Assembly (NCBI GenBank): GCA_963693005.1
Contig: OY843726.1
Span: 248,001-312,000 of the forward strand
Source: Bodonicaedibacter sp963693005
Lineage (GTDB): Bacteria > Pseudomonadota > Alphaproteobacteria > UBA6184
DNA: 64,000 nt
Reading direction: 5' to 3'
Positions 46,801 to 54,300 of this stretch are shown here, one piece after another. The notes below the pieces were generated by a model. It saw only the letters and a program-made list of their open reading frames with translations. It did not search any database and had not been told where the DNA came from. Within the stretch, counting starts at the first letter, position 1; every line of letters begins with the position of its first letter. A program made the translations under genes and the position numbers.

Positions 46801-47860
46801 GAAGCTCTGATTCTTCTGCCTCTTGGCGTAACTTCGCCTGTTTCTTTGGGTTCTTTGCAGCATGATGTTCGATAATTTCTTGAATATCATTGGGGTCTAC
46901 TCCATCAAATGGATCCGAACCATATTGATGCCCCATGTCAACCATATGACGCATCGCCTTTTTATGATTAGATCGTAATGCTTTCAACTTTTTAGGATCC
47001 TGCTTCAACTCTTGAGGATCATCATCATCTTCTTCAGGGCTACGACCATACTTTTGCAAACTTTTATCTAAACGTTTTGAGTCTCCTGATTTTGCAGCAG
47101 ATAAACGCTCGGGGTCAGCATAAAGCTTATGAGGCTTTCGAAGCGTTTTTTTTATTCCTTTTAAAATCTCTTTATGCTTCTTAGCCTCCTTACCTGTTTT
47201 TGCAAGCTCATCTAAATCAGACTTCAAGCTTTTAGCTTTTTTCTGAAAAAGTTTGTCTTTAGCCGCCGTTTCATTCGCATCTAAGGCTGAGCCCTGTGCT
47301 ACACCATTGCTAGCTTTAGCTTCTCCCGATTCAGGAGCCGCTAGATTTCCTTGAGGATCTTTTTCTCCTGCTTTATTTTTTGCAGTAGACTCTAATTTAG
47401 AAGGATGCTCTTGCCCCTCACTCTTTGCTTTTGGGTTTTCATGCGATTTTTTCATCCCACTATGGACAGTCTCACCTTTATCAGATGGCCCTTTCTTAGC
47501 ATCTTTCGATCCCTGACCTGCTTGTGCTTGTGCTTGTGCTTCAGCTTGAGATTGCGCTTCAGCTTTACTTTTTGCTTTCAGTGCTTCTTTGTTTTTCTTT
47601 TTTTCAGAGTGCGTTTTTTTTACAGCCGAAAACCACTTAGCCTTTTGAGGGGGATCAGGCACTTTTGAAGATTCTGCATGTTGTGCATGATCTTCGTTTT
47701 CATCTTCTTCTCCGTACGGATCGTGCTTTCCCAGCATATCTCCCTGAAATTTTTTTGTGTAGACTGGTTTTCCCTTTGCCCCCCCCTCAAAGTCTTCTTC
47801 TAACTCCTCAAAGTCCTCCTCTATCTCCTCCACAATTTTTGTAACAACACCTTCAGACAT
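43862..47860 (-). CDS. Giant acidic repeat protein between the two VgrG halves
   Basis: This 1332-residue protein is of unknown function. In order it has an acidic start, an A/Q/K/S-rich basic linker (about 70-330), two arrays of 20-residue Asp/Ser/Glu units (about 450-517 and 575-790), and a stretch with three HQHHLQHSG-type His repeats (about 877-905). A run of DPxTGxYVDP units follows (about 966-1026), with two more near 1250-1277, and a moderately hydrophobic region with predicted helices (about 1150-1230). There are no signal peptide and no Cys cluster. GAGGG lies upstream of the ATG, and the gene begins 6 bp after VgrG-N. It is probably a spike-associated or effector protein. Confidence 0.85.
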   Translation of the reverse strand: MSEGVVTKIVEEIEEDFEELEEDFEGGAKGKPVYTKKFQGDMLGKHDPYGEEDENEDHAQHAESSKVPDPPQKAKWFSAVKKTHSEKKKNKEALKAKSKAEAQSQAEAQAQAQAGQGSKDAKKGPSDKGETVHSGMKKSHENPKAKSEGQEHPSKLESTAKNKAGEKDPQGNLAAPESGEAKASNGVAQGSALDANETAAKDKLFQKKAKSLKSDLDELAKTGKEAKKHKEILKGIKKTLRKPHKLYADPERLSAAKSGDSKRLDKSLQKYGRSPEEDDDDPQELKQDPKKLKALRSNHKKAMRHMVDMGHQYGSDPFDGVDPNDIQEIIEHHAAKNPKKQAKLRQEAEESELLDKDEDSDSEGDAMGNSDTEAGSNASSGGQVDDARADSASSASSENENSDGSVGEPGDVDEDSDSDEDSGSDDDSEGRGARKYPSIDDAAAGNIDADSDDDNGDDEDSDSDADSDDESEDDNGDDEDSDSDADSDDESEDDNGDDEDSDSDADSDDESEDDSGARSYPSIDNAAAENTEADDESDNTKSGGFPEPYINHEEPSDLDYAHETLTDMANGQGDIDEDDSGDDEDSDADADSDDESEGWSNDDEDSEADADSDDDAVDVHMGRGSNNESEGDSGDDEGSDADADSDDESEGDSGDDEGSDADADSDDESEDDNGDDEDNDADADSDDESEDDSDDDEGSDADADSDDESEDDNGDEEGSDEDADSDDESENDSDDDEDNDEDADSDDESEDDSDDDEDNDADADSDDESEDDNGDEEGSDEDADSDDEVSPKEQRRHAAKKMLGTLDNIRSFQQDPFSWEKAFVKKTSDTEEVEEGGLSAKEKHRRYYELKKLYQHRSSREMRESGRQESESSGGGHQHHLQHSGHQHHLQHSGHLHHSQHSGHSFHREGYSRSSGEVEGYRGSEAEISDVSMQLPANQFPSQTMGGSSVPRMGEGSSVQQGGNSAGGGASGMQMDPSTGMYIDPQTGVYVDPSTGSYYKDPQTGMCVEAETGNYVDPETGQKYDQSGNPLSSSGQGATQQQQGATQQKGQGGMLAQLGGSLLQSFMGGEGEKAEKGVSEAEEVAADAEAAEGDASEVSSVAGSVEGVAAEAEAAEGDLSEVEGVGSEAESASSEIGSISSSKARFSSMVNLCSNPVDKLEKGNAAMKLAVGLATHPKQTIQAAKDVIKIGKKMIGKISYAHSISDFAGAVMEGGMQGMMEVGAASEGQLPEGGMAAMQGAGDQPDTPEVAYDETTGLYVDQQGNYYDQNGTQIDPSQLTAAGQQYGAQSSGGGAGTQGNVPGGSSGRQYGAQTNYPQEFAEQSAYGDENEY
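45151..45236. repeat. 27-bp tandem repeats (His-rich)
   Basis: Three copies of a 27-bp unit encode nine residues each, of the form GHQHHLQHS. The copies differ at a few bases. Confidence 0.8.
45499..45986. repeat. 60-bp tandem repeat array (about 8 units)
   Basis: About eight contiguous 60-bp units encode 20 residues each (consensus D/G-DSGDDEGSDADADSDDESE). Degenerate units continue to about 46135. The units differ mostly by silent or Asp/Glu/Asn/Ser changes, as expected after slippage or unequal exchange. Confidence 0.9.
46314..46512. repeat. 60-bp tandem repeat array (about 3.3 units)
   Basis: This is the same unit family as the larger array. Here three nearly identical copies encode DDNGDDEDSDSDADSDDESE. 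It is separated from the larger array by a region with a second copy of a YPSIDxAAAxN motif. Confidence 0.88.
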
Positions 47861-47866
47861 ATGAAA

Positions 47867-49342
47867 TTATCCCTCACCCCGATTATTATAATCAGAACTA
47901 TTATCGCTTTCTCTATAATGGTGTTGTCTCCGTTCACCTCTTTCTCTATGTTCATCCCTATCACTGTATTTTGATTCCTGAGGGTGTTCATATCCATGAT
48001 GGTGATGACGAGAATAATGTCTATGATTGCGCGAGTGGTTGTAGGCTCCATGATGATGTTCATGATCAGATTCATTAGAATGATTGTGAATAACGACCGG
48101 ACGCTTATATCCACGGTGATTCCAGTGAAATTGCACCTGCACGCGCCCTTGCTCATCCGTCCAAACCTCTTCCCCATGAGGCGCAACCACAATCGCTGTT
48201 TGTGTCCCATGAATTTTAGGTTTAGGAGTTTTAAGTAGCGGACGATACGATACATTACTTAAAAAAGCTGAAAAAGTGTTTGTGTATAATGAAGAGTCTT
48301 CGTCCGATACATATCTTGGGTCTGTAATTTTGTGTGTTACTGTTTCTAACGTAAACATCTTCTCATCAAAAAAACCATTGGGGTGCCCTAATAAGGTGAA
48401 CTTAAAACCAGGACTAAAAAACGGTGCGGTAGAAGTTCCATTTAAAACAAATGCTTCAGACACATCATGCTCAACGCGTAATTTCGTCTTTGTATGAGCA
48501 TCGCGCAGTTGGTTAAACCCACCTGGGTATGTATACACAACTCCTTCTTTTCCAACTGACTTTGAATGAGAAACCATTTCCAAAGATGCTTGAGCATAGT
48601 CATAGTCCATTAATACTTGGTGTTGCGGCTGCAAAGAAGACGTAACCTCATGCGTTAAAATCGCATTTAACTCATTTCCTTCAAAATCAACATCCCGAAT
48701 TTCAACACTTTCAACCTCTCTACACAAATGGTGGTCATGTCTAGAAAACGCCAACTTCAAATTATGTCGATGCGCCTCATGTTCAAAATAATAGTAAAAC
48801 CCCCGATCCTCTAACAACCGAGAAATAAAATCAAAATCACTCTCCCCATACTGCACACAATACTCACGAAGAGGGTCCACCTCTAACATCACAGATCTTT
48901 GACGCACAATACTTGGCGGAGAAATATGTTGAACTCTATTCTCTTGCAACAACTCTTTAACAATAGCTAGTGTCGTTTTGTTTTGAAAAATACGATAATT
49001 TTTATTTGCTTTTAAAAACCACAAATGCGGATAGAGTTTTGCTTCATATAAACAGCGCGTTTCACCCTCATTCGTAGTAATCATATGCCTTTGTGTAAAC
49101 TGGCCAATAAATCCATGAAAATAGCGTTGAGCTTCTCCCAAATTTAATATTAGGCGAGCTGGATGTTTAATAAATGATTTAGGAGTTAGGTTTACCAACG
49201 GAGATGACAGCTGCACCACCACCTCATATGGCTCAGAAATAGACTCAGTAACTTGAGCAGACACGACTTCAAACTCTGGCTCTTCAGCTTCAGGATTATC
49301 AATAAAACAGTCGAAGCGTGTGAACATCTGTTGCTTTAGCAT
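47867..49342 (-). CDS. VgrG N-terminal half (gp27-like base and start of OB fold) with His-rich tail
   Basis: This 491-residue protein matches VgrG from the N-terminus. It has the gp27-like first domains (ESISEPYEVVVQLSS, QYGESDFDFISRLLEDRGFYYYFEHE) and then the OB-fold start GEEVWTDEQGRVQVQFHW (FHW at 405-407). At residue 418, where a normal VgrG goes on to SSCWIRV, it turns into a 73-residue His/Arg/Asp-rich tail and stops. The continuation is encoded 4 kb away (42077-43843). SD AGGAAT lies upstream of the ATG. It is transcribed divergently from the HTH-like gene 57 bp away. Confidence 0.9.
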   Translation of the reverse strand: MLKQQMFTRFDCFIDNPEAEEPEFEVVSAQVTESISEPYEVVVQLSSPLVNLTPKSFIKHPARLILNLGEAQRYFHGFIGQFTQRHMITTNEGETRCLYEAKLYPHLWFLKANKNYRIFQNKTTLAIVKELLQENRVQHISPPSIVRQRSVMLEVDPLREYCVQYGESDFDFISRLLEDRGFYYYFEHEAHRHNLKLAFSRHDHHLCREVESVEIRDVDFEGNELNAILTHEVTSSLQPQHQVLMDYDYAQASLEMVSHSKSVGKEGVVYTYPGGFNQLRDAHTKTKLRVEHDVSEAFVLNGTSTAPFFSPGFKFTLLGHPNGFFDEKMFTLETVTHKITDPRYVSDEDSSLYTNTFSAFLSNVSYRPLLKTPKPKIHGTQTAIVVAPHGEEVWTDEQGRVQVQFHWNHRGYKRPVVIHNHSNESDHEHHHGAYNHSRNHRHYSRHHHHGYEHPQESKYSDRDEHRERGERRQHHYRESDNSSDYNNRGEG

Positions 49343-49399
49343 ATTATTATTCCTATTATTATAAAAATTATAGTACTGCTAATGCAATGAAAGCAAGCA

Positions 49400-49900
49400 A
49401 TGGATCTCACAACGTTAAAAAAAATCATTAACTGGCTTGTTGTAAATGGCCGACAAAATTACAATTTGCATCAAGTTGCCACTGACCTCAAACTACCCCT
49501 CAACAGCTTACCAACAACACCCTATGATATCGTATTCAAAATATTTCATCTGGCTCTAAAATCCACACAGACAGAAGTGGGGTTATCAACTGCAACATCT
49601 CAAGACGAACTGTTTGATGTGCTTTTAACCTTTTTCGAGCACCTAAGCTTTTGTCGTTCTGAGTTCAAAACCTTGTATAATCAATCATTTTCCTTGTCAG
49701 ACGTCAAAATGCTCAAACACCTACATTCTATAGCTCAACTTCTATTCAAACATCACATAAACAACTCTATAGATTCACTAACTTATACCGGAATCTTCAC
49801 ACATCTAGTTCATGAGTGGGTTCACGACACAAGTGAAGATTTGCCCAAAACAAGTCATCAAATCAATAAAGTCACACGATTAATTTATACTCTTGTTTAA
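49400..49900 (+). CDS. HTH-like (TetR/COQ9-type helical) protein, divergent from the VgrG island
   Basis: This 166-residue all-helical protein is of uncertain family. The first about 50 residues (LKKIINWLVVNGRQNYNLHQVATDLKLP...YDIVFKIF) resemble the TetR-type helix-turn-helix, with a COQ9-like body. It could regulate the VgrG operon across the 57-bp shared region, which is inference. A ubiquinone-related COQ9 role cannot be excluded. Confidence 0.55.
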   Translation: MDLTTLKKIINWLVVNGRQNYNLHQVATDLKLPLNSLPTTPYDIVFKIFHLALKSTQTEVGLSTATSQDELFDVLLTFFEHLSFCRSEFKTLYNQSFSLSDVKMLKHLHSIAQLLFKHHINNSIDSLTYTGIFTHLVHEWVHDTSEDLPKTSHQINKVTRLIYTLV

Positions 49901-49963
49901 CGTTATATTTACGATTTTGTGTGTAGAGTCAGAGAAATATTTATGTTTGCTAAGGAAAAAAAT

Positions 49964-50656
49964 ATGAGAAAAATTAGAGTATTAAGGATAACCATCACCT
50001 TAATGGTTGCTCATCTAACATTTGTGACATCTTTAAGTGCATTTGATTTTAGTGGTGCATTTCACTCCTTTTCAAAGCATGTATCTAGTTTTGCAAAAAA
50101 AGCGATTAAACATGCAGGGCCTATCTTTAAAAGTCCCATGGCACAAAGTTTTATGCAGGCTGGCGCACAATATGCTGTGGGACGATTCTCCAAAAAGCTC
50201 GGATCCCCTGCCGGGGATATGGCAGCTGCCATGGCTGGGAATTTGTTCAATAAAGCAGCGGATCATGGTGCTCGTGCCCAACATCACCAAGATATGGCAG
50301 ACCGTTATGAAGATGAGGGTAATGATGAACAAGCTCAGTATCACCAAGAAAAGGCAGACTACCATCAAGAACGTCACGAAACTTATAAAAGTCGTTACAA
50401 TAAACATGCTCAAAAACATGGTGTAGAAGGAGACTGGGACTCACACATGGGAGAACACCGGCAAAACCACGGAACTGCGAACGGATACGGAGACAGTGAT
50501 AGTGACTATAAAGACGAAGAAGGTAATGGTGATGATTACCAAGATGACGACGATGACTATGGCAGTGAGTATGATAATGATGACGATGACGGCGGTGACG
50601 ACGATGGTGGTGGTGATTATGATGACGATGACGGCGGTGACGACGAAGATTGGTAA
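49964..50656 (+). CDS. Secreted His/Asp-rich protein
   Basis: The frame is open from GTG 49919, but ATG 49964 (AAGGA upstream) gives a proper signal peptide (MRKIRVLRITITLMVAHL, cleavage near LSA/FDF) and 230 residues. The mature protein has a small helical region (SFAKKAIKHAGPIF...GNLFNKA, about 30-95). A His/Glu-rich amphipathic stretch (HHQDMADRYEDEG...YHQEKADYHQE, about 100-145) and a tail of about 50 mainly Asp, Gly and Tyr residues follow. His and Asp clusters could bind metal ions. Its composition recalls the VgrG-island proteins. Confidence 0.7.
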   Translation: MRKIRVLRITITLMVAHLTFVTSLSAFDFSGAFHSFSKHVSSFAKKAIKHAGPIFKSPMAQSFMQAGAQYAVGRFSKKLGSPAGDMAAAMAGNLFNKAADHGARAQHHQDMADRYEDEGNDEQAQYHQEKADYHQERHETYKSRYNKHAQKHGVEGDWDSHMGEHRQNHGTANGYGDSDSDYKDEEGNGDDYQDDDDDYGSEYDNDDDDGGDDDGGGDYDDDDGGDDEDW

Positions 50657-50678
50657 TTTTCTTTTCACTTCTATAACT

Positions 50679-50706
50679 AAGCCCCCTAATAGGGGGCTTT
50701 TTTGTT
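50679..50706 (+). terminator. Rho-independent terminator
   Basis: AAGCCCCCT (50679-50687) pairs with AGGGGGCTT (50691-50699) around three bases and runs into a T tract. It closes the His/Asp-rich gene. Confidence 0.92.
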
Positions 50707-50763
50707 TCTTATTTAAGGGGATTGCGCTATATTTTGACTCAGAAATTTTTATTGGGATCTAGC

Positions 50764-52044
50764 GTGTATATCTTAGGCTTAGTTGCAGTTATTTTATTCT
50801 GTTTGGTATTAAGTGGGATCATTTCTGCGATTGAAACTGCTTTTACAGCTGCCTCTAGGGGTAAACTGCAAAATCACATCAAAAAAGGAAACCGAAAAGC
50901 TGGAGAAGTAGACAAATTACGACGCAGTAAAATGTCTGATATTATTGGCGCTCTTCTCGCCAGTGAAACTCTTCTTGAAGTTTCTGCAACGTCTATTGCA
51001 ACCGCCACACTTACTAGTTTAATGGATGATGAAATTGGCGTCATGATCGCTACTGTTGTCATGACTATTCTTATCATGATTTATGGTGAAATCATTCCTA
51101 AAATCTATGCATATGCATACCCAGAAAAAATTACTATGAAGACAGTTGGATTCATCAAAATCTTTCTTCGTGTTTTTAAGCCCGTTTTACGTCTTACAAA
51201 CTTCATCGCTCGTATTTCCTTACGTTTAGTTGGAGTTAAGTCAACAGAGTCTGACCCAAACGAGTCTGTTGAAGAGTTGAAAGGCGCTATTGATTTACAT
51301 GCACGATCTGGACAAAAGGCTCGTCATGAAAAAATTATGATGGAAAGCATTTTAGATTTAGCTGAGGTAAATGTAGACGAAGTCATGACTCATCGAAAAA
51401 ACATGGTGATAATCGATGCAAACGAATCTATAGAAACTGTCTTAGAGCTTGTACTATCTAGCCCATACACTCGTCACCCAATTTGGTTGAACAACCGCGA
51501 AAATATTGTAGGAATCCTTCACACAAAGGATCTACTTCGTGCATTAGCTCGTAACGACAGCGATACAAAGACCCTTAATTTAAAAGAAACTTGTGTAAAA
51601 CCTTGGTTTATTCCCGAATCAACCTCCTTACTGCATCAACTAAATGCCTTTAGAGAACGCCGAGAACATATGGCTTGCGTCGTTGATGAATACGGAGCTC
51701 TAATGGGAATTATAACTCTGGAAGATATTCTAGAAGAAATCGTAGGTCAGATTGATGATGAACATGATATTGCCGTTCCAGGCGTTCGCAAAGAAGCCCC
51801 TCACGCAATTTCTGTACATGGATGGGTCACCCTTAGAGATCTAAACCGTGAATTTGACTGGAATCTACCCGATGAGGAGGCAGCTACTCTGGCTGGCCTA
51901 ATTATCCACGAAACAAAACATATTCCCGATATTGGCCAAGAATTTATGATTCACAGCCTGCGTTGCAAAATCACAGCTCGAAAACGAAATCAAATTACAC
52001 GTGTGCGCGTTATTTATTCGCAAAAACAACATGAATCCACATAA
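50764..52044 (+). CDS. CorC/HlyC family protein (DUF21-CBS-CBS-CorC_HlyC)
   Basis: This protein has an N-terminal DUF21 membrane domain (about 170 residues, VILFCLVLSGIISAIETAFTAAS). Two CBS domains follow (VMTHRKNMVIID..., ACVVDEYGALMGIITLEDILEEIVG), then the C-terminal CorC_HlyC domain. Members act in Mg/Co ion efflux or hemolysin-like roles. The frame is open from TTG 50722, which has the SD too close. GTG 50764 has GGGA 7 bases upstream and gives 426 residues. Confidence 0.9.
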   Translation: MYILGLVAVILFCLVLSGIISAIETAFTAASRGKLQNHIKKGNRKAGEVDKLRRSKMSDIIGALLASETLLEVSATSIATATLTSLMDDEIGVMIATVVMTILIMIYGEIIPKIYAYAYPEKITMKTVGFIKIFLRVFKPVLRLTNFIARISLRLVGVKSTESDPNESVEELKGAIDLHARSGQKARHEKIMMESILDLAEVNVDEVMTHRKNMVIIDANESIETVLELVLSSPYTRHPIWLNNRENIVGILHTKDLLRALARNDSDTKTLNLKETCVKPWFIPESTSLLHQLNAFRERREHMACVVDEYGALMGIITLEDILEEIVGQIDDEHDIAVPGVRKEAPHAISVHGWVTLRDLNREFDWNLPDEEAATLAGLIIHETKHIPDIGQEFMIHSLRCKITARKRNQITRVRVIYSQKQHEST

Positions 52045-52106
52045 TCCTGTAGATTTTCCCATCTTCTTCAACTAGAATCATCGGTAACATTGGCAATGGA
52101 CACAAC

Positions 52107-52550
52107 ATGTTAAAGAAATACGTTTTTACTGCAGCTGCAGTATATTTGGGCTCATTGTATATTACAACGAGTTATGGAGAGAAAAAAATGGAAGCAACTA
52201 TGTCAGAAAAAGTGATTAAAACAAATTCAGGTCTTGTATATGAAGATATTATCGTAGGTGATGGCGACTGTCCTCAAGAAGGTCAAACCGTCGTTGTTCA
52301 TTATACCGGGACACTAACAAACGGAGGGAAATTTGATAGCTCCGAAGATAGAGGTGAGCCATTTAAATTTTCAATCGGGAAAGGCGTAGTTATAAAAGGT
52401 TGGGATGAAGGCGTCATGAACATGAAAGTTGGTGGAGAGCGCAAACTTACAATCCCTCCCGAACTAGGTTACGGAAGTCGTGGTTTTCCCGGGGTCATTC
52501 CCGAAAATAGCACTCTAATTTTTAATGTAAAACTTCTAGCTATTGAATAG
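52107..52550 (+). CDS. FKBP-type peptidyl-prolyl isomerase, exported
   Basis: This 147-residue protein has an N-terminal hydrophobic export signal (about residues 5-24) and one FKBP domain (GQTVVVHYTGTL...FDSSEDRGEPFKFSIGKG.VIKGWDEGVMNMKVGGERKLTIPPELGYG). The active-site residues Tyr, Phe, Asp and Trp are present. An internal ATG (MEATMSEK) could give a cytosolic form. It probably assists folding in the periplasm. Confidence 0.92.
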   Translation: MLKKYVFTAAAVYLGSLYITTSYGEKKMEATMSEKVIKTNSGLVYEDIIVGDGDCPQEGQTVVVHYTGTLTNGGKFDSSEDRGEPFKFSIGKGVVIKGWDEGVMNMKVGGERKLTIPPELGYGSRGFPGVIPENSTLIFNVKLLAIE

Positions 52551-52556
52551 ACCGCC

Positions 52557-52608
52557 CCCCCCTCCCTCAAAAACTTTTGAAACATCTTAGATAAGGGAGG
52601 GGTTTCTT
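52557..52608 (+). terminator. Likely terminator after the FKBP gene
   Basis: CCCCTCCCT pairs with AGGGAGGGG across a loop of about 26 bases, and TTTCTTTCCTTT follows. The long loop lowers confidence. Confidence 0.6.
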
Positions 52609-52669
52609 TCCTTTACTTGCTCTTTTTTTTCCTTTAACGTATACGTATTAACTAATAATAATAAAAAAT

Positions 52670-53308
52670 ATGACTTCAAAAGACACTCTTGCTTTTCTTG
52701 GCGCTCTGTCATCTAAAATTTGCCACGATATTGTAGCACCAGTTAGTGCTATTGATATGGGGATTAGTTTATTAGATGAACACATCCCAGACAGCATTAA
52801 AAATGACCCTGCATACAAACTACTTCAAGACAGTGTAACCCGGACCTTACAAAAAATTAATTTTTTTCGCTATGCACTAGCATTGGGAAAAAGCGACCCA
52901 TCTCCCAGTAGAAAAGAGTTTATTGATCACTGCTCGAATGCGTGTTCACATTTCAAAATTAATTTTATATTAAACGAGTTCACCCATACAGAGAGTTCTT
53001 CAAACCTATGTTTGCGCATATCTGCTTGCATACTGTATTTGCTAACGGAAACTCTTCCTAAAGGCGGAACTATCAACTTGTCTATATCAGATCAATCAAT
53101 TGTCTTTGATGCTCTTGGACCTATGGCTATTCGAAGCCCATCATTAGATAAAATAGCAGGCCACAACACTCTTGAAAAACACAAAGCACACGATGTAATT
53201 CCTGAAATTATTCAACTAGGACTAGATATTTTAGAGTTAACTATGCACACTAAACACTCAACTACTGCCAGCAAAATTAGTTTGTGCCGTGCTACAAATA
53301 AGTCGTAA
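52670..53308 (+). CDS. chpT: ChpT-like histidine phosphotransferase
   Basis: This 212-residue protein starts FLGALSSKICHDIVAPVSAID, with His19 as the probable phosphorylation site. It continues with the dimerisation helices and a degenerate ATPase-like domain without nucleotide motifs. ChpT relays phosphate from CckA to CtrA and CpdR in alphaproteobacterial cell-cycle control. ChpT is specific to this class, which supports the assignment of the genome. It overlaps the convergent asd gene by 17 bp. Confidence 0.88.
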   Translation: MTSKDTLAFLGALSSKICHDIVAPVSAIDMGISLLDEHIPDSIKNDPAYKLLQDSVTRTLQKINFFRYALALGKSDPSPSRKEFIDHCSNACSHFKINFILNEFTHTESSSNLCLRISACILYLLTETLPKGGTINLSISDQSIVFDALGPMAIRSPSLDKIAGHNTLEKHKAHDVIPEIIQLGLDILELTMHTKHSTTASKISLCRATNKS

Positions 53309-54296
53309 GAAGCTTTTCCGCAACTTCTACGACGTCTAAGGCGGCACCTCGGCGCAAATTATCACTCGCCGTCCAGAATACTAGACCATTATCTATGCTT
53401 GTATCATACCGCAATCTACTAACAAAAACTTGGTCTTCTGACACAGCTTCCATCGGAGTTATGAAATTCTCTTGGTTAGTGACCATTGTTACAAAGGGTG
53501 ACAACTCTAATGCCTCTTTAGCATCATCAGTTGATATGAAATTTTCAAATTCAACAAACACTGACACACTATGGCCAATAAATACTGGGACTCTTACCGC
53601 TTGCACAACCACGGCTATATTGCGATCTAAAACTTTTTTGATCTCTAAGGATATCTTGCTTTCTTCTCCAGTGTTTCCATTTGCCCAAACCGAATCTATC
53701 ATGGGAATCGTATTAAAAGCGATGTCTTTAGAGAATACTTTCCTGCCATATGGCAAGGTTGTGTACACTGCTTTTGTCTGTAGCATTAGTTCATCTATTG
53801 CTACCTTTCCGGCACCAGAAACAGACTGATATGTCGACATCACCACACGACGAATAGGCGAAATCTTATGTAGAGGAGCTAGTACTGTAACAATCGGGGA
53901 TGCAATGCAATTCGCTGTAGCTATTATATTTTTTTGTTTATATAAACCAAGATCATGCATATTAACTGGGGGCACAATCAACGGAACCTTTGGATCCATC
54001 CTGTGTTGCGAACTACAGTCAAGCACTGGAATTCCCATTTGAGTTATTTTAGGAACATAGAGTTCTGATACTTTGCTTCTCGTTGCAAATATAACTAGGT
54101 CATATTGATGAAAATCTATATGTTCAATATTTTTTACTGCAACCTCAACTCCTTTTACTGACACTCGAATTCCATGAGAGCGAACTGACCCAATAGGGGT
54201 AACTTCAGCTTTAGGAAAAGAATCACGCTCTTCAATCAATTCTAAAATTTTTCGCCCAACATTTCCAGTTGCTCCAACCAATGCTATTTTTTTCAT
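53292..54296 (-). CDS. asd: Aspartate-semialdehyde dehydrogenase
   Basis: This enzyme makes L-aspartate 4-semialdehyde for DAP, lysine and threonine synthesis. The NADP motif VGATGNVG lies near the N-terminus. The catalytic Cys is in ATANCIASPIVTV (Cys130 from the chosen start). ATG 54296 begins MKKIALVGATG; an ATG four codons upstream would overlap the dapB end by 8 bp. It is transcribed after dapB. Confidence 0.93.
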   Translation of the reverse strand: MKKIALVGATGNVGRKILELIEERDSFPKAEVTPIGSVRSHGIRVSVKGVEVAVKNIEHIDFHQYDLVIFATRSKVSELYVPKITQMGIPVLDCSSQHRMDPKVPLIVPPVNMHDLGLYKQKNIIATANCIASPIVTVLAPLHKISPIRRVVMSTYQSVSGAGKVAIDELMLQTKAVYTTLPYGRKVFSKDIAFNTIPMIDSVWANGNTGEESKISLEIKKVLDRNIAVVVQAVRVPVFIGHSVSVFVEFENFISTDDAKEALELSPFVTMVTNQENFITPMEAVSEDQVFVSRLRYDTSIDNGLVFWTASDNLRRGAALDVVEVAEKLLTTYL

Positions 54297-54300
54297 ACCG

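Noticed and set aside
43862..47860. The whole island as one VgrG gene broken by sequencing errors
   Set aside because: Each of the three frames has its own SD, start and stop with short gaps. The middle protein has distinct non-VgrG domains. One or two base errors would not restore a normal VgrG.
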